A DNA stretch of 56,218 bases from positions 1-56,218 of the forward strand of contig NZ_AQYJ01000017.1 in the NCBI RefSeq assembly GCF_000380565.1. The letters are read 5' to 3'. Positions 25,713 through 34,022 of this stretch are shown one piece after another. The first letter of the stretch is position 1. The number at the start of each line of letters is the position of its first letter. The position numbers and the translations under genes are program-made. The stretch comes from Microbulbifer variabilis ATCC 700307. GTDB taxonomy: Bacteria; Pseudomonadota; Gammaproteobacteria; Pseudomonadales; Cellvibrionaceae. The notes under the pieces were generated by a model, which was given only the letters and a program-made list of their open reading frames with translations, did no database searches and was not told where the DNA came from.

Positions 25713-26462
25713 TCACCACCCTAGGGAAATCCCCCACCGAGTGGTATAGGCAGGCGATGTAAAGGCCTGCCGCATCTTCCATTTCTTCTGAATGCCTTCA
25801 GCCCCCAGGAATAGAGTCCCCCGTCCAAACTTGCGGTTGATGCTATCAATGGCTTGCATAGTCTCCCTAGCCCTTGCCGATTGGCCTGGTGTGAATAGAT
25901 CACCTTGCCCTAGCGCGTGCGGGATAATCTCGACAAGCCCCGCTCCTGCATTCATAAAGCGGCACCCTGACCGGTACCGGCCAGCAACAGCCTTTCTCAC
26001 CAGCCGCACGATTATTCGCGTATCGTCGGTAGGGTATGGTGTCCGCACAACTGTGCTGCGGCTGTAGTAGTTGGGCTCATGGGGCGAGGTATGCAGAAAC
26101 ACATGAATCGACTTTACGAGCGATTTCTGAGCCCGTAGCTTCTCCGCCGCCCTGCTTGCGTACAAGGTAGCAGCCTGCAGTATCGGCTGTAAGTCGGTGA
26201 GCTTTTCGCCAAAGGAGCGGGTGCAATAGATCTGTTTCTTCGCCGGGGGGCTCTTCCTCCAAGCCAAGGCAGGGAACCCCGTTCAACTCCTCAATCGTTC
26301 GCTCAATGTTCACATTGATATGGCGGCGCAATATTTTCGGATTGGCCTGTGCCAGGTCATAGGCTGTCTGTATGCCAAAATCCGCCAAGCGCTTGGATAG
26401 TCGCCACCCTATGCCCCAGACGTCATTAACGGCGGTACGGCGCTGAATCCATTACCACTTTT
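25713..26462 (-). pseudogene. umuC: UmuC-like Y-family polymerase, 5'-truncated and frameshifted
   Basis: The 5' frame (26077-26462) gives VWGIGWRLSKRLADFGIQTA, NVNIERTIEELNGVPCLGLE; after a shift near 26230 the 3' frame (25713-26267) gives KKQIYCTRSFGEKLTDLQPI, SRSTVVRTPYPTDDTRIIV, QGDLFTPGQ and WKMRQAFTSPAYTTRW. This is the little-finger and C-terminal part of UmuC (Pol V). An in-frame TAA lies near 26452 and the catalytic palm is missing, so it is dead. Confidence 0.75.
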
Positions 26463-26650
26463 CTGGTGTATCCAGAGCGCAAACCCCATCACACTTGGGG
26501 ATTTTCATTGCTGCTCTGTTGGCTAACAAAGTACCACTTCGTGCAGATTCCATTTCCTCCCTTTATTGCCAGACTTTATGCTCAACTTCCACTGGAGTTT
26601 CGACGGCATATCCATAGGGTTGTAGAGAGCAGCTATGGAAGACTCGGCGA
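26463..26650. other. Spacer, no gene recognised
   Basis: Between the UmuC relic and the first attC of the third cassette block. Confidence 0.3.
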
Positions 26651-26741
26651 TAACATTCGCGGCACGAGCCGGAGCTGCAAAGCGGCGGAGGTCCAGCAAA
26701 TACGCAGTATTTGCGGTCGTGCCCGCACTTATTATGTGTTA
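26651..26741 (-). repeat. attC site, degenerate
   Basis: TAACATTCGCGGCACGA...TCGTGCCCGC...GTTA. The arms pair, but both cores differ from consensus. Confidence 0.6.
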
Positions 26742-27016
26742 TTACGATTAGCCTTAACTTTATACATGACAACATGAGTTAAGCTACGTACGAATACTAC
26801 GATAGCAAAGACCAAGATTGAAATACCTAACGCAGCACTATCACCTACTATACCTGAATCATAAGCCGGATTACTTTCGCGCTCCGCCTGCAAGAAAAAC
26901 ATAAGCCACAATAAAAACTATACGGCAGCAGAATAGATCAGTAGTTTTTTACCCCAAGGCAATACTAACGGGGAAAATACTATCAACGATAGAAGGCCCA
27001 ATACGAAAAGTGCCAT
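26732..27016 (-). pseudogene. Cassette membrane-protein gene with nonsense codon
   Basis: MALFVLGLLSLIVFSPLVLP then WGKKLLIYSAAV, a TAG at codon 32, and an open continuation (FLLWLMFFLQAERESNPAYD, ALGISILVFAIVVFVRSLTH). Three membrane helices when intact, 94 residues. Function unknown. Confidence 0.6.
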
Positions 27017-27032
27017 AAAATCCTCTTACACA

Positions 27033-27131
27033 TAACGTCGTGCCAACCGGCGAATTGTAGTTGCTTTTGATTTTTGCCATTTAAGTACAAATTAAAAGCA
27101 ACGGAAATGGAGCAACCATAGTCACTTGTTA
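27033..27131 (-). repeat. attC site
   Basis: TAACGTCGTGCC...CACTTGTTA; long inner arms GTTGCTTTTGATTTTTG and complement. Confidence 0.85.
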
Positions 27132-27580
27132 GATGACGCTTTCTGGAGAAGAACTTCATTGACTTTACACTCAGTTGCTGGCTGTATTTTGTTACAAGTT
27201 ATTTGATATTTTTGCATAGGGCCACTATCAACAAGTGCGTATGACTCCCCTTTTGCTAAAAGAAACCATGTATCATCCTTTTTTGCACAAACAGACCATG
27301 GAAAGAAACTATGAGCCATAATCACAGAAGTGAAATTAAATCGCTGAAGCGGTGCTAGGTAAAATTCTCCTTGAGCATTTGTAGTTGTTTCGGCACTTTT
27401 ACCCTCACAGTGATCCGAATCATTCCCTGATATGACATGAATTGGCAGATTATTTGCTGGTACTCCATTCTCCTTTACCTCTCCTGTCATTTCAGGGGTC
27501 AGATTACTGTAATGGGGCATTGGTACACATCCAGTCATGATTAATGCTAGAACTATGATTACACTCCGCACTTTAGTCAC
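27122..27580 (-). CDS. Cassette lipoprotein
   Basis: 152 residues, GTG start (MTKVRSVIIVLALIMTGC). Lipobox LIMTGC. Mature part: EMTGEVKENGVPANNLPIHV, a carboxypeptidase-regulatory-like beta-sandwich pattern (TTTNAQGEFYLAPLQ). Cysteines DHC, VCAKK, ITCNK, ECK. Probably an envelope lipoprotein with an Ig-like domain. The stop lies inside the attC. Confidence 0.7.
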   Translation of the reverse strand: MTKVRSVIIVLALIMTGCVPMPHYSNLTPEMTGEVKENGVPANNLPIHVISGNDSDHCEGKSAETTTNAQGEFYLAPLQRFNFTSVIMAHSFFPWSVCAKKDDTWFLLAKGESYALVDSGPMQKYQITCNKIQPATECKVNEVLLQKASSNK

Positions 27581-27581
27581 C

Positions 27582-27665
27582 TAACGCCCCGCGTAGGGGC
27601 AGACAAATAAGCACAGCGTTTTGGCTGTCCCAGCGATTAACGGGAGCGATTGCTGCGGCTTGTTA
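27582..27665 (-). repeat. attC site
   Basis: TAACGCCCCGCG...GCGGCTTGTTA; almost identical to the site at 31745-31828. Confidence 0.9.
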
Positions 27666-27980
27666 TGTTTCATCGATGGGCTCTACTAGCCATCGGCCTT
27701 TATCTAAATATGCCACATAGCCGGGCCTCAGATCTTTAAATCCAGCTATCCATGGAAATTTCGTAAACAGGCACCCCATACACACAATCATTCCGTCAAT
27801 TGCATCTTCGATGGTATTGCACATGAACTGCCAATCACCATCCTTCCAGTGGAGAGCCTCAAAAATGGGCTGCTCTCCGCTCATGACGAACTTGGTGGTA
27901 ACTGCCCCTACATTGCCATCAAAATCGAATGGCGAGTCTTCTGTGCTGAAGGAATGCTTATGTGCTTCCACTTCTTTCAT
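27663..27980 (-). CDS. Cassette hypothetical protein
   Basis: 105 residues from MKEVEAHKHSFSTEDSPFDF (in-frame codons upstream are attC). Ends PGYVAYLDKGRWLVEPIDET. Contains QFMCNTIEDAIDGMIVCMGC, a Cys-rich helix. Soluble. No family firmly recognised. Confidence 0.65.
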   Translation of the reverse strand: MKEVEAHKHSFSTEDSPFDFDGNVGAVTTKFVMSGEQPIFEALHWKDGDWQFMCNTIEDAIDGMIVCMGCLFTKFPWIAGFKDLRPGYVAYLDKGRWLVEPIDET

Positions 27981-27989
27981 GACAAAACA

Positions 27990-28046
27990 TAACGCCGTGC
28001 TAAGACGCGCGCGCATTTTGCGCGTCGGATCTTGAGCACATTGTTA
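27990..28046 (-). repeat. attC site, short
   Basis: TAACGCCGTGCT...GAGCACATTGTTA; inner GACGCGCGCGCATTTTGCGCG. Confidence 0.85.
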
Positions 28047-28451
28047 TGCATTTCCTTCATCATCAAAGTAGATATCCCATGAAACCCCTAGACCCAACCT
28101 CACTAGCTCTTTCATCATCTCTACGCTCAAAATTGGTCCGCCTTGACCCGTGGAATCCCAATAACAAAAGATATCAGTTAAACAGCCCTTTTCCCTAAGG
28201 CTAGATAGAATAGTGTCTTTATCGGACACTAATGACACTACAAATTCCAAATGTTCTACGTTATTTGTCGAGTCAATATCTTCTTTTGTAGTTCTGGACC
28301 AGAAATTTTGCTCTCTTCTCGACTTGTACTTTGAATTAGGATCTCTAGGTATCGAATCAGTTGAGCTTATTCCAAGCGCCGAACCAATATCATCAGGATG
28401 CATTACTTCTGAGAATATCCTTAATGTCGCGAATGTTTCAGTACAGGCCAT
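28044..28451 (-). CDS. DUF4279 family cassette protein
   Basis: 135 residues. Start MACTETFATLRIFSEVMHPD; DDIGSALGISSTDSIPRD; a Trp-bearing strand (NFWSRTTKEDIDS); then LREKGCLTDIFCYWDSTGQG, LSVEMMKELVRLGLGVSWDI and YF. This is the DUF4279 plan, often found beside polymorphic toxins as a candidate immunity protein. No toxin is adjacent. Cytoplasmic. Confidence 0.8.
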   Translation of the reverse strand: MACTETFATLRIFSEVMHPDDIGSALGISSTDSIPRDPNSKYKSRREQNFWSRTTKEDIDSTNNVEHLEFVVSLVSDKDTILSSLREKGCLTDIFCYWDSTGQGGPILSVEMMKELVRLGLGVSWDIYFDDEGNA

Positions 28452-28471
28452 TCTGTTTCTCTAGTTTTGCA

Positions 28472-28576
28472 TAACGCCGCTATTTGCGGAAAATTTGGAG
28501 TGGTTCGCTTTGTGCTAGCGTAGCGTTAAACCATAAACAAAGCAATGCAGTGAAGGTCGGGTTGATGACCTTGTTA
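28472..28576 (-). repeat. attC site
   Basis: TAACGCCGCTATTTG...GACCTTGTTA; contains TTGTGCTAGCGTAGCG, also seen at 34440. Confidence 0.85.
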
Positions 28577-28957
28577 AATTAGAGAAGCCCACCAACCGAA
28601 TATATCCCAACATGCTATAAGGATACCGGCCAAGCCCGTATATATTATGAAGTACAGAATGTATTTTGTGTTTACGAATTCGTTTCGATTATTTAAAACT
28701 TTAGGACGGAAGCTTTCGTCATAAAGCGCTCTAAAAGCGACAACTATTAGAAACATACACACGACCAAGAAAAAATGAAGCCCTAAAGGGAAGCTAACAA
28801 AGCGGTCTATGAGAATTGCCGGAACACCTAGCAAAATAGTGTATTTAAAATAGAGCCGAAGACTTGTTTGATTAATATTTGAAAAGATTAATCCGGTTCC
28901 AAAAGACGAGCTAGCTAGATCTAGGTAGCGATCTAAGTATTTACCTAATATCTTCAT
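28574..28957 (-). CDS. Cassette membrane protein
   Basis: 127 residues. Hydrophobic segments LYFKYTILLGVPAILIDRFV, LGLHFFLVVCMFLIVVAFRA and YILYFIIYTGLAGILIACWD; about three helices. The stop TAA forms part of the attC core. No family recognised. Confidence 0.65.
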   Translation of the reverse strand: MKILGKYLDRYLDLASSSFGTGLIFSNINQTSLRLYFKYTILLGVPAILIDRFVSFPLGLHFFLVVCMFLIVVAFRALYDESFRPKVLNNRNEFVNTKYILYFIIYTGLAGILIACWDIFGWWASLI

Positions 28958-29006
28958 TTATTTCTTCTTAAAGTTAACCATGTAGCCATGAAACTAGGGA
29001 TAAATT

Positions 29007-29095
29007 TAACGTCTTGGTATGCGGCAGACTGCGCGAAGCGTGGGTCGTCCGGTGGAAGCCACGCAGTGGCTGGAACGAACATCACCCACTTGTTA
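29007..29095 (-). repeat. attC site
   Basis: TAACGTCTTGGT...CCCACTTGTTA; inner arms CCGGTGGAAGCCACGC. Confidence 0.8.
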
Positions 29096-29486
29096 TATTT
29101 CGTTGCTTCGAGCAATTTCGAACTTTGATACCGATCGTGGTGCCCGTGGCAACCGCCCCGATAGCGAAAATAATAGGAATGACAAAGGTAACCGGATCGA
29201 ATGCTATTTCAAAATGACCCTTTATCATCAGGCTTAGAGGCGCATCGACACACCACATCGTAAAAGCGACCATAGAAGAATACACATATGGCTTTGCGGT
29301 TTCTCTATAGCCGACAAGCGCATATACCAGAATCCCCAATATAAAACTGAGGAGATAACTTAGTCCTATATATGTTCTGGCCGTATTTTCTAGATCATCA
29401 ACAAATAACATAGCCAGCACAGTACTTGTCATAATCCACAACAAGTAAAATGATATCGCGTATTTTATTACTCGAACGTAATTCAT
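29082..29486 (-). CDS. Cassette membrane protein
   Basis: 134 residues, four helices (YAISFYLLWIMTSTVLAMLF, YIGLSYLLSFILGILVYALV, VYSSMVAFTMWCVDAPLSL, PVTFVIPIIFAIGAVATGTT). Stop inside attC. No family recognised. Confidence 0.65.
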   Translation of the reverse strand: MNYVRVIKYAISFYLLWIMTSTVLAMLFVDDLENTARTYIGLSYLLSFILGILVYALVGYRETAKPYVYSSMVAFTMWCVDAPLSLMIKGHFEIAFDPVTFVIPIIFAIGAVATGTTIGIKVRNCSKQRNITSG

Positions 29487-29503
29487 GTTCAGAACCTGAA
29501 ATA

Positions 29504-29572
29504 TAACGTCTCAATAACCGGCACAGCTTTGCTGCGTCCGGCGCCGTATGCGCGAAGTTAATTGACTTGTTA
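29504..29572 (-). repeat. attC site
   Basis: TAACGTCTCAATAACCGG...GACTTGTTA; close in plan to 15428-15498. Confidence 0.85.
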
Positions 29573-30070
29573 TGAGCATGAGCTAGCTCTTAACACCGGA
29601 GTCTCAATACGTAGCTTTTTTGCCGAATCATGTTCTAGTTCATATGGTGATTGTGGGTAAACCCATATAGGTTTGTCCCACACCCAGCAAGATGGTAATT
29701 CGACATACTCCCCTTTTGTATCAATGTTCAATAACTCTGCTTTAACTATCCAACAACGGCCAGCTGATCCATATGGGTAGTTAATAACCTTTCTAATCTT
29801 GAGTTGTGTTCCAGGCTCTAATACCCTCACCAATTCGTCGCCGCCATTACTTTCGCGATGATGGTCTTGGCTTTCTGCGCTAAGAAACAAATAAGACCAT
29901 GTGAATTTCATGACGCGCTCCTTGTCGGAACCTTCGGTTCTGAGTAGCTCGCCAGCCTCTCGGAATTCATAACATTTTCCAATGAGGTCCCTTGCTAGAT
30001 CAGTTTCAGAAACATCAATTGCAGCACATCCGGATAGCAAAATTATAAGTGTGAGAGTGATTGCCTTCAT
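29570..30070 (-). CDS. Cassette lipoprotein
   Basis: 166 residues; signal MKAITLTLIILLSGC with lipobox LLSGC. Mature protein AAIDVSETDLARDLIGKCYE, then EPGTQLKIRKVINYPYGSAG and RCWIVKAELL, a small beta domain. Envelope lipoprotein of unknown function. Confidence 0.7.
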   Translation of the reverse strand: MKAITLTLIILLSGCAAIDVSETDLARDLIGKCYEFREAGELLRTEGSDKERVMKFTWSYLFLSAESQDHHRESNGGDELVRVLEPGTQLKIRKVINYPYGSAGRCWIVKAELLNIDTKGEYVELPSCWVWDKPIWVYPQSPYELEHDSAKKLRIETPVLRASSCS

Positions 30071-30080
30071 GGTGTGCTCA

Positions 30081-30219
30081 TAACGCCCACGGCAGGGGCG
30101 GATTACCTTATGCGCGATTTACGCGAAAATGGGAGCGAAGCGACCCGCGTAAAACGTGCATAAGGTAAGCCGTCCCGCAGAGGCCCTAAGGGCCGGAGCA
30201 TCACTGTCCGAGATTGTTA
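30081..30219 (-). repeat. attC site, long type
   Basis: 139 bp, TAACGCCCACGG...GAGATTGTTA; long inner arms CTTATGCGCGATTTACGCG and GCGTAAAACGTGCATAAG. Shares this plan with 33355, 33901 and 42772. Confidence 0.9.
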
Positions 30220-30548
30220 TGTGCGCCCAACGCTCGAAAGAGGACTAAGAGCTGAAGGACTGCAATTCCCACAAACACGAAACTCCAGAAATAGTAACTT
30301 GACTGAATCAACTCAGCCCCAATTGATATTTTCTTCTCAGCTTCCGCAAGCGATTTAAATTTCTCTGCAATCTGCGCGTTTGTGTATTTCCCCGACTGAA
30401 TTTCGGATGCCCAAGTAACGTACGAGTTCTGAATCTCACCATTAGCTGAAAATGCATTCCAATTTTCAGAGCTTTTGATACATAGAAAAAGAACTAAGAT
30501 TAGCGGTAGAAGTACCACTGCTACAATTATCGATTTTTCTCGCTTCAT
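30201..30548 (-). CDS. Cassette membrane protein
   Basis: 115 residues, helices at both ends (IIVAVVLLPLILVLFLCIKS and YYFWSFVFVGIAVLQLLVLF) and a soluble charged middle. The last residues (GAHNNLGQ) are encoded by attC. No family recognised. Confidence 0.65.
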   Translation of the reverse strand: MKREKSIIVAVVLLPLILVLFLCIKSSENWNAFSANGEIQNSYVTWASEIQSGKYTNAQIAEKFKSLAEAEKKISIGAELIQSSYYFWSFVFVGIAVLQLLVLFRALGAHNNLGQ

Positions 30549-30560
30549 GGCTCTATCACA

Positions 30561-30611
30561 TAACGCCCAAAGCAGTGGGCGCTTAAGCGGTCCGACTGCC
30601 TTTGCTTGTTG
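30561..30611 (-). repeat. attC site, short, variant right core
   Basis: TAACGCCCAAAGCAG...CTGCCTTTGCTTGTTG. Right core GTTG. Confidence 0.7.
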
Positions 30612-30649
30612 ACCCTTTCATCCTTCAATGCACTTTCATAAGCTGAAAC

Positions 30650-31156
30650 TCAGATCTGCTTTTCTAAATTCGCCATATAATGTTTTTGAAACTCATCTAT
30701 CCCGCTAATCCAGGCGTGAATTCTTAGAGGTGCTTTGGCTGTAGCCTTAATAGTAAACCACATCGATACCGGTGAATACGTTATCTCTTCTATTTCGCTC
30801 CACTTATATTCTCTGAGCCCTCGCCATCCTGATGTTCCTGCAATGCCACCGGCTTTCAGGGTGATCTTTACCGTAAAAAATTCAATATAAAAATAAGCTG
30901 TAAAGATAAAAGCTGCCGAGAATAGCCAAATAACTACTCGCGCATCTGACTCTGTCTTTATTGGAACGAAGATAAGAGTAAGAAATAAACCACCTATAGA
31001 TATAATGGAAAGGGCGAGACCGGCACCTCTAATTGAATTCGCATACGTAAGAAAAACATCCCCATTCTCCATAGAGATTGGCTTGGCATTCTTTGAGGCT
31101 CCAAGCATCAGCACAAGTACAAAACCAGCAATTGCTGAAATCAACACATAATTCAC
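30650..31156 (-). CDS. Cassette membrane protein, PH-like domain
   Basis: 168 residues, GTG start. Three N-terminal helices (LISAIAGFVLVLMLGA, GLALSIISIGGLFLTLIFV, WLFSAAFIFTAYFYIEFF) then a soluble C-terminus with the bacterial PH/YdbS-type pattern (LREYKWSEIEEITYSP, WFTIKATAKAPLRIHAWISG). Function unknown; inner membrane with cytoplasmic PH-like domain. Confidence 0.6.
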   Translation of the reverse strand: MNYVLISAIAGFVLVLMLGASKNAKPISMENGDVFLTYANSIRGAGLALSIISIGGLFLTLIFVPIKTESDARVVIWLFSAAFIFTAYFYIEFFTVKITLKAGGIAGTSGWRGLREYKWSEIEEITYSPVSMWFTIKATAKAPLRIHAWISGIDEFQKHYMANLEKQI

Positions 31157-31173
31157 TCAATACCCCTCTGGAT

Positions 31174-31271
31174 TAACGCTTTGCTAAGGGGCGTTTTTAG
31201 TTGTTTTGATTTGTGCTATTTAAGCACAAATTGAAGCAACTAAAAATACGTCCCACTTGCGCAACTTGTTA
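31174..31271 (-). repeat. attC site
   Basis: TAACGCTTTGCT...GCAACTTGTTA; arms TTTTTAGTTG...CAACTAAAAA and TTGTGC...GCACAA. Confidence 0.85.
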
Positions 31272-31730
31272 CGCGTTCGGACATTTAACACCGCTACAAA
31301 ACTCTTGCACACCGGATGAAAGACTGCTTACGCCACATTGTTCTTGAAGCCGATTTTCCATTTCAATAATAAATGGATAAATTGTGTCTATTGCTTCCTG
31401 CGGTGGGTAACAGTTTAAACAACCGTACCCATGCCTGAATTCTACCTCACCATTGTACGATTCGACGAAATAAAAGTCGTTTTCAATGCCTTTGTAAGTG
31501 TACCAGTAGCGATGAATTACATTCGCCTTCTCAATGCCATGGAGAGTCAATGGTCTTCCTCCGCTCTCTGTGACGTACTCTATTTCTGTGAGGCCTTCAA
31601 TGGACTTGGCTGAAGTGATGACGCACTCACTGGCAGGCACAGGTTCGAAGTAGGCGACCCTGGTGACACCTCGTATAGTGTCACATCCTATGGCAAAGAC
31701 AGCCGAAATTAAGATCACTACAAGCTTCAT
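31269..31730 (-). CDS. Cassette lipoprotein
   Basis: 153 residues from MKLVVILISAVFAIGC (lipobox FAIGC). Upstream in-frame ATGs lie in or near attC. Mature: CVITSAKSIEGLTEIEYVTE and a Cys-rich end (YGCLNCYPPQE, EQCGVSS, EFCSGVKC). Likely disulfide-bonded envelope lipoprotein. No family recognised. Confidence 0.7.
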   Translation of the reverse strand: MKLVVILISAVFAIGCDTIRGVTRVAYFEPVPASECVITSAKSIEGLTEIEYVTESGGRPLTLHGIEKANVIHRYWYTYKGIENDFYFVESYNGEVEFRHGYGCLNCYPPQEAIDTIYPFIIEMENRLQEQCGVSSLSSGVQEFCSGVKCPNA

Positions 31731-31744
31731 TGCAATAGTTCGCA

Positions 31745-31828
31745 TAACGCCCCGCACGGGAGCAGACAAATAAGCGCAGCGTTTTGGCTGTCCCAGCGAC
31801 CAACGGGAGCGATTGCTGCGGCTTGTTA
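31745..31828 (-). repeat. attC site
   Basis: TAACGCCCCGCA...GCGGCTTGTTA. Nearly identical to 27582-27665. Confidence 0.9.
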
Positions 31829-32125
31829 ACTGCGATCATCCTCAGATGCAACCGCATTGAATATTTTGGCTAGCTCAGAACAGACGGACATAGGTACTCC
31901 CGTAGTTAGCAATGCTCCTTCTTGGAAACAGATATTGCCAGCTTTCTCACCACCCTCGCAGTAGAATGCCACCCCTACACCAGAAAATATTACTTCTTCA
32001 TGAGTAAATGGATTGACTCCCTTTCTATCCGGGGCTTGCTCAAGAAGTTCATGTTTAGAAATAACCTCGCTCCACAGATCAAGATCGATTCCTTCAGTAT
32101 CTTTGACAATCTTGCCGAAGTCCAT
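31826..32125 (-). CDS. Cassette hypothetical protein
   Basis: 99 residues, ATG 32125 with AAGGAGAG six bases upstream. MDFGKIVKDTEGIDLDLWSE; FTHEEVIFSGVGVAFYCEGG; two-layer small cytoplasmic protein. No family firmly recognised. Confidence 0.65.
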   Translation of the reverse strand: MDFGKIVKDTEGIDLDLWSEVISKHELLEQAPDRKGVNPFTHEEVIFSGVGVAFYCEGGEKAGNICFQEGALLTTGVPMSVCSELAKIFNAVASEDDRS

Positions 32126-32142
32126 CAACTCTCCTTAGCAGT

Positions 32143-32199
32143 TAACGCTGCCCACAAAGGCGGGCGCTTTTCAGCGCGTCCTTTTGCTGGGCCTGGTTA
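32143..32199 (-). repeat. attC site, short
   Basis: TAACGCTGCCCAC...GGGCCTGGTTA; inner GGACGCGCTGAAAAGCGC-type arms. Confidence 0.85.
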
Positions 32200-32276
32200 T
32201 GTGCTTGACTTTCCATTGGAACTACCTATTTTCAGTTTATAGCATTGACGCTAAAGATCTTTGCATCGGTCTGGCG

Positions 32277-32462
32277 TTATCTATTTTGATTCCGGGTTTG
32301 ATACTTTCTTTTTTTTCCAAATATTCCTACCCAGAATAGGCCCTCGAAAGTTACCCCGAGAATGACAAAGAATATGCCTCCTACGGGAACACCGAAGACA
32401 TAGCAAGCTACTGCTGTAAAGAAGCAAGCGACAATGAGTACTACCCTAAATATCACGTTCAT
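32277..32462 (-). CDS. Small cassette membrane protein
   Basis: 61 residues, two helices (VIFRVVLIVACFFTAVACYV, VGGIFFVILGVTFEGLFWVG) and a basic end KKRKYQTRNQNR on the cytoplasmic side. About 75 bp of non-coding sequence separates it from its attC. Confidence 0.6.
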   Translation of the reverse strand: MNVIFRVVLIVACFFTAVACYVFGVPVGGIFFVILGVTFEGLFWVGIFGKKRKYQTRNQNR

Positions 32463-32496
32463 TGAATATTTCTCTTTCTAATTTTTTAGGAGCACA

Positions 32497-32559
32497 TAAC
32501 GCTCGCAATAACCGGCCGGAGCTGCACAGCAGCGGAGGTCTGAGTTAATTGCCTTGTTC
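32497..32559 (-). repeat. attC site, variant right core
   Basis: TAACGCTCGCAATAACCGG...GCCTTGTTC; right core GTTC. Inner AGCTGCACAGCAGC. Confidence 0.75.
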
Positions 32560-32967
32560 TGTGCTACTTGCACATGGGTACTTAGTGTAAAAAGCTTTTC
32601 GGACTAAATCAGCAACACCTGCGACACCACTTTCACGATACTTAGTAACAGTTTCAGGATTATTGTTGATGTATTCGACAACCACACTAACCATCTCTTT
32701 ATTTGAAATATCTTGCTCAGGAAGACAAGTCAGAGGATTGTCAGAGTTACCATTAAAAAAATCTACTCCTTCCACGATGCCTGAGATAAAGCCGAAACAA
32801 AATCCTACACCAATCAAATCTGCCTCATTTGGAACCCTAGACTTCAATAAATAAATCGAGCTGTAAGCCTTACATCCGTTGACTAAAGTATCGAAGTTAC
32901 CAGCAGCAATTGAGCTATGAGACATTAAAACAAGTACCAAAGCTAAAAATACATTCTTAAATCTCAT
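32545..32967 (-). CDS. Rap1a/Tai-like immunity-type exported protein
   Basis: 140 residues from MRFKNVFLALVLVLMSHSSI (signal peptide ending AAG); the longer frame runs through attC. Mature part has the Rap1a/Tai layout: NGCKAYS, then GVGFCFGFISGIVEGVDFF, a CLPEQ motif, VVVEYINNNPETVTKYRESG and a final YPC. The family includes periplasmic immunity proteins to T6SS effectors (Rap1a, Tai4). No effector is adjacent, so it would be an orphan immunity gene. Family by pattern recognition. Confidence 0.75.
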   Translation of the reverse strand: MRFKNVFLALVLVLMSHSSIAAGNFDTLVNGCKAYSSIYLLKSRVPNEADLIGVGFCFGFISGIVEGVDFFNGNSDNPLTCLPEQDISNKEMVSVVVEYINNNPETVTKYRESGVAGVADLVRKAFYTKYPCASSTEQGN

Positions 32968-32988
32968 ATCAGAACTCTCAATTGCACA

Positions 32989-33063
32989 GAACGCCTGGCG
33001 CAACGGCGAAGCACATAGTGCTGAGTCCGGCAGCCAAAAGCTGCGTATTTCCGCCACTTGTTA
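32989..33063 (-). repeat. attC site, variant left core
   Basis: Left core GAACGCC; CCACTTGTTATG at the right. Confidence 0.8.
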
Positions 33064-33345
33064 TGAGTTTTTGCCATTTTCATAGTGATAATGCTCTTGA
33101 GAAGCTGATGTAAAGCTGGCAATGAATTTTGATGATGACTGATGTTCTTTTTTAGGCTCAAAATACTGGTTTTCAATTGCCCAGTCATATGCTGATTGAT
33201 TAAGCGGATAAAGCGTAAGCATTCCTGTTAATTCATTTTCTGATATCCATTGCTCTGCTTTGGGGAGATCACTAAATACAGCCGAAGTGTACCTCGCAGA
33301 CTCTCCATGAAATACGTATATCTTATCTTTCATCCGAATACTCAT
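33061..33345 (-). CDS. DUF7710-like cassette protein
   Basis: 94 residues from MSIRMKDKIYVFHGESARYT (ATG 33333 also possible). Features: VFSDLPKAEQWISENELTGM, LTLYPLNQSAYDWAIENQYF, and the conserved end SKFIASFTSASQEHYHYENG. This set matches a small family often carried in cassettes and near toxin loci, known to me as DUF7710. Function unknown. Confidence 0.7.
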   Translation of the reverse strand: MSIRMKDKIYVFHGESARYTSAVFSDLPKAEQWISENELTGMLTLYPLNQSAYDWAIENQYFEPKKEHQSSSKFIASFTSASQEHYHYENGKNS

Positions 33346-33354
33346 TTTTACACA

Positions 33355-33492
33355 TAACGCCCGCAACAGGGGCGACCAATGCTATGCACATTTTGTGCGA
33401 AACTGGGAGCGCAGCGATCCGCACAAAATGTGCATAGCGTTAGGCGTCCCGCGGGGGCCCGAAGGGCCGGAGCATCCTGCTTGCGTTTGTTA
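33355..33492 (-). repeat. attC site, long type
   Basis: TAACGCCCGCAACAGG...GCGTTTGTTA; arms GCTATGCACATTTTGTGCG and complement. Confidence 0.9.
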
Positions 33493-33497
33493 TGCAT

Positions 33498-33893
33498 TTA
33501 GCACGCCACTTCACGAATCTCTTCAATTGCAGGTAACCCAGAAAAAATGCCGACTAGCCCAGACACATAGGTAGTCTTACCAATACACCCTTCCATCTCT
33601 GAGTGAACGCTGCCATTTCTAATTGCTGTGTCGGAGAATAATAGTAAACTCAATATGTTAGCTGGAGGCTGTGTCTGTAAATTAATATGATCTTTTGACG
33701 GGATTAATACTAAAACATTGCCTCTAGGCGGTTTGTACATATAACCGACAACTTGAACATGCTTGCCATAGTAATTTTCAAACATACCGACAACCATAGG
33801 CACATCTCCTCGCATAAACCCGCCGAACGGCTTATTACTACAAGCGGTCAGCCCCAAGAGAACTAGTAGTAGTATTGATTTAGTATTTCTCAT
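33498..33893 (-). CDS. Cassette lipoprotein
   Basis: 131 residues from MRNTKSILLLVLLGLTAC (lipobox GLTAC); the frame upstream is attC. Mature part NYYGKHVQVVGYMYKPPRGN reads as an OB-like beta barrel domain. Two further cysteines (EGCIGK, EVAC). Envelope lipoprotein, function unknown. Confidence 0.7.
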   Translation of the reverse strand: MRNTKSILLLVLLGLTACSNKPFGGFMRGDVPMVVGMFENYYGKHVQVVGYMYKPPRGNVLVLIPSKDHINLQTQPPANILSLLLFSDTAIRNGSVHSEMEGCIGKTTYVSGLVGIFSGLPAIEEIREVAC

Positions 33894-33900
33894 GAATTCA

Positions 33901-34020
33901 TAACGCCACCGGCAGGGGCAGCTTACCTTGTGCGCGTTTTGCGCGAAAATGGGAGCGAAGCGACCTGTGCAAAAGGTGCACAAAGCAAGCAGGCCCGGAG
34001 CAAATTGCCCGGCCTTGTTA
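33901..34020 (-). repeat. attC site, long type
   Basis: TAACGCCACCGG...CCGGCCTTGTTA; arms CTTGTGCGCG...GTGCACAAAG. Confidence 0.9.
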
Positions 34021-34022
34021 TG

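Noticed and set aside
26466..26777. 103-codon plus-strand frame over the degenerate attC
   Set aside because: It crosses an attC and the 3' end of a minus-strand cassette gene; no homology recognised.
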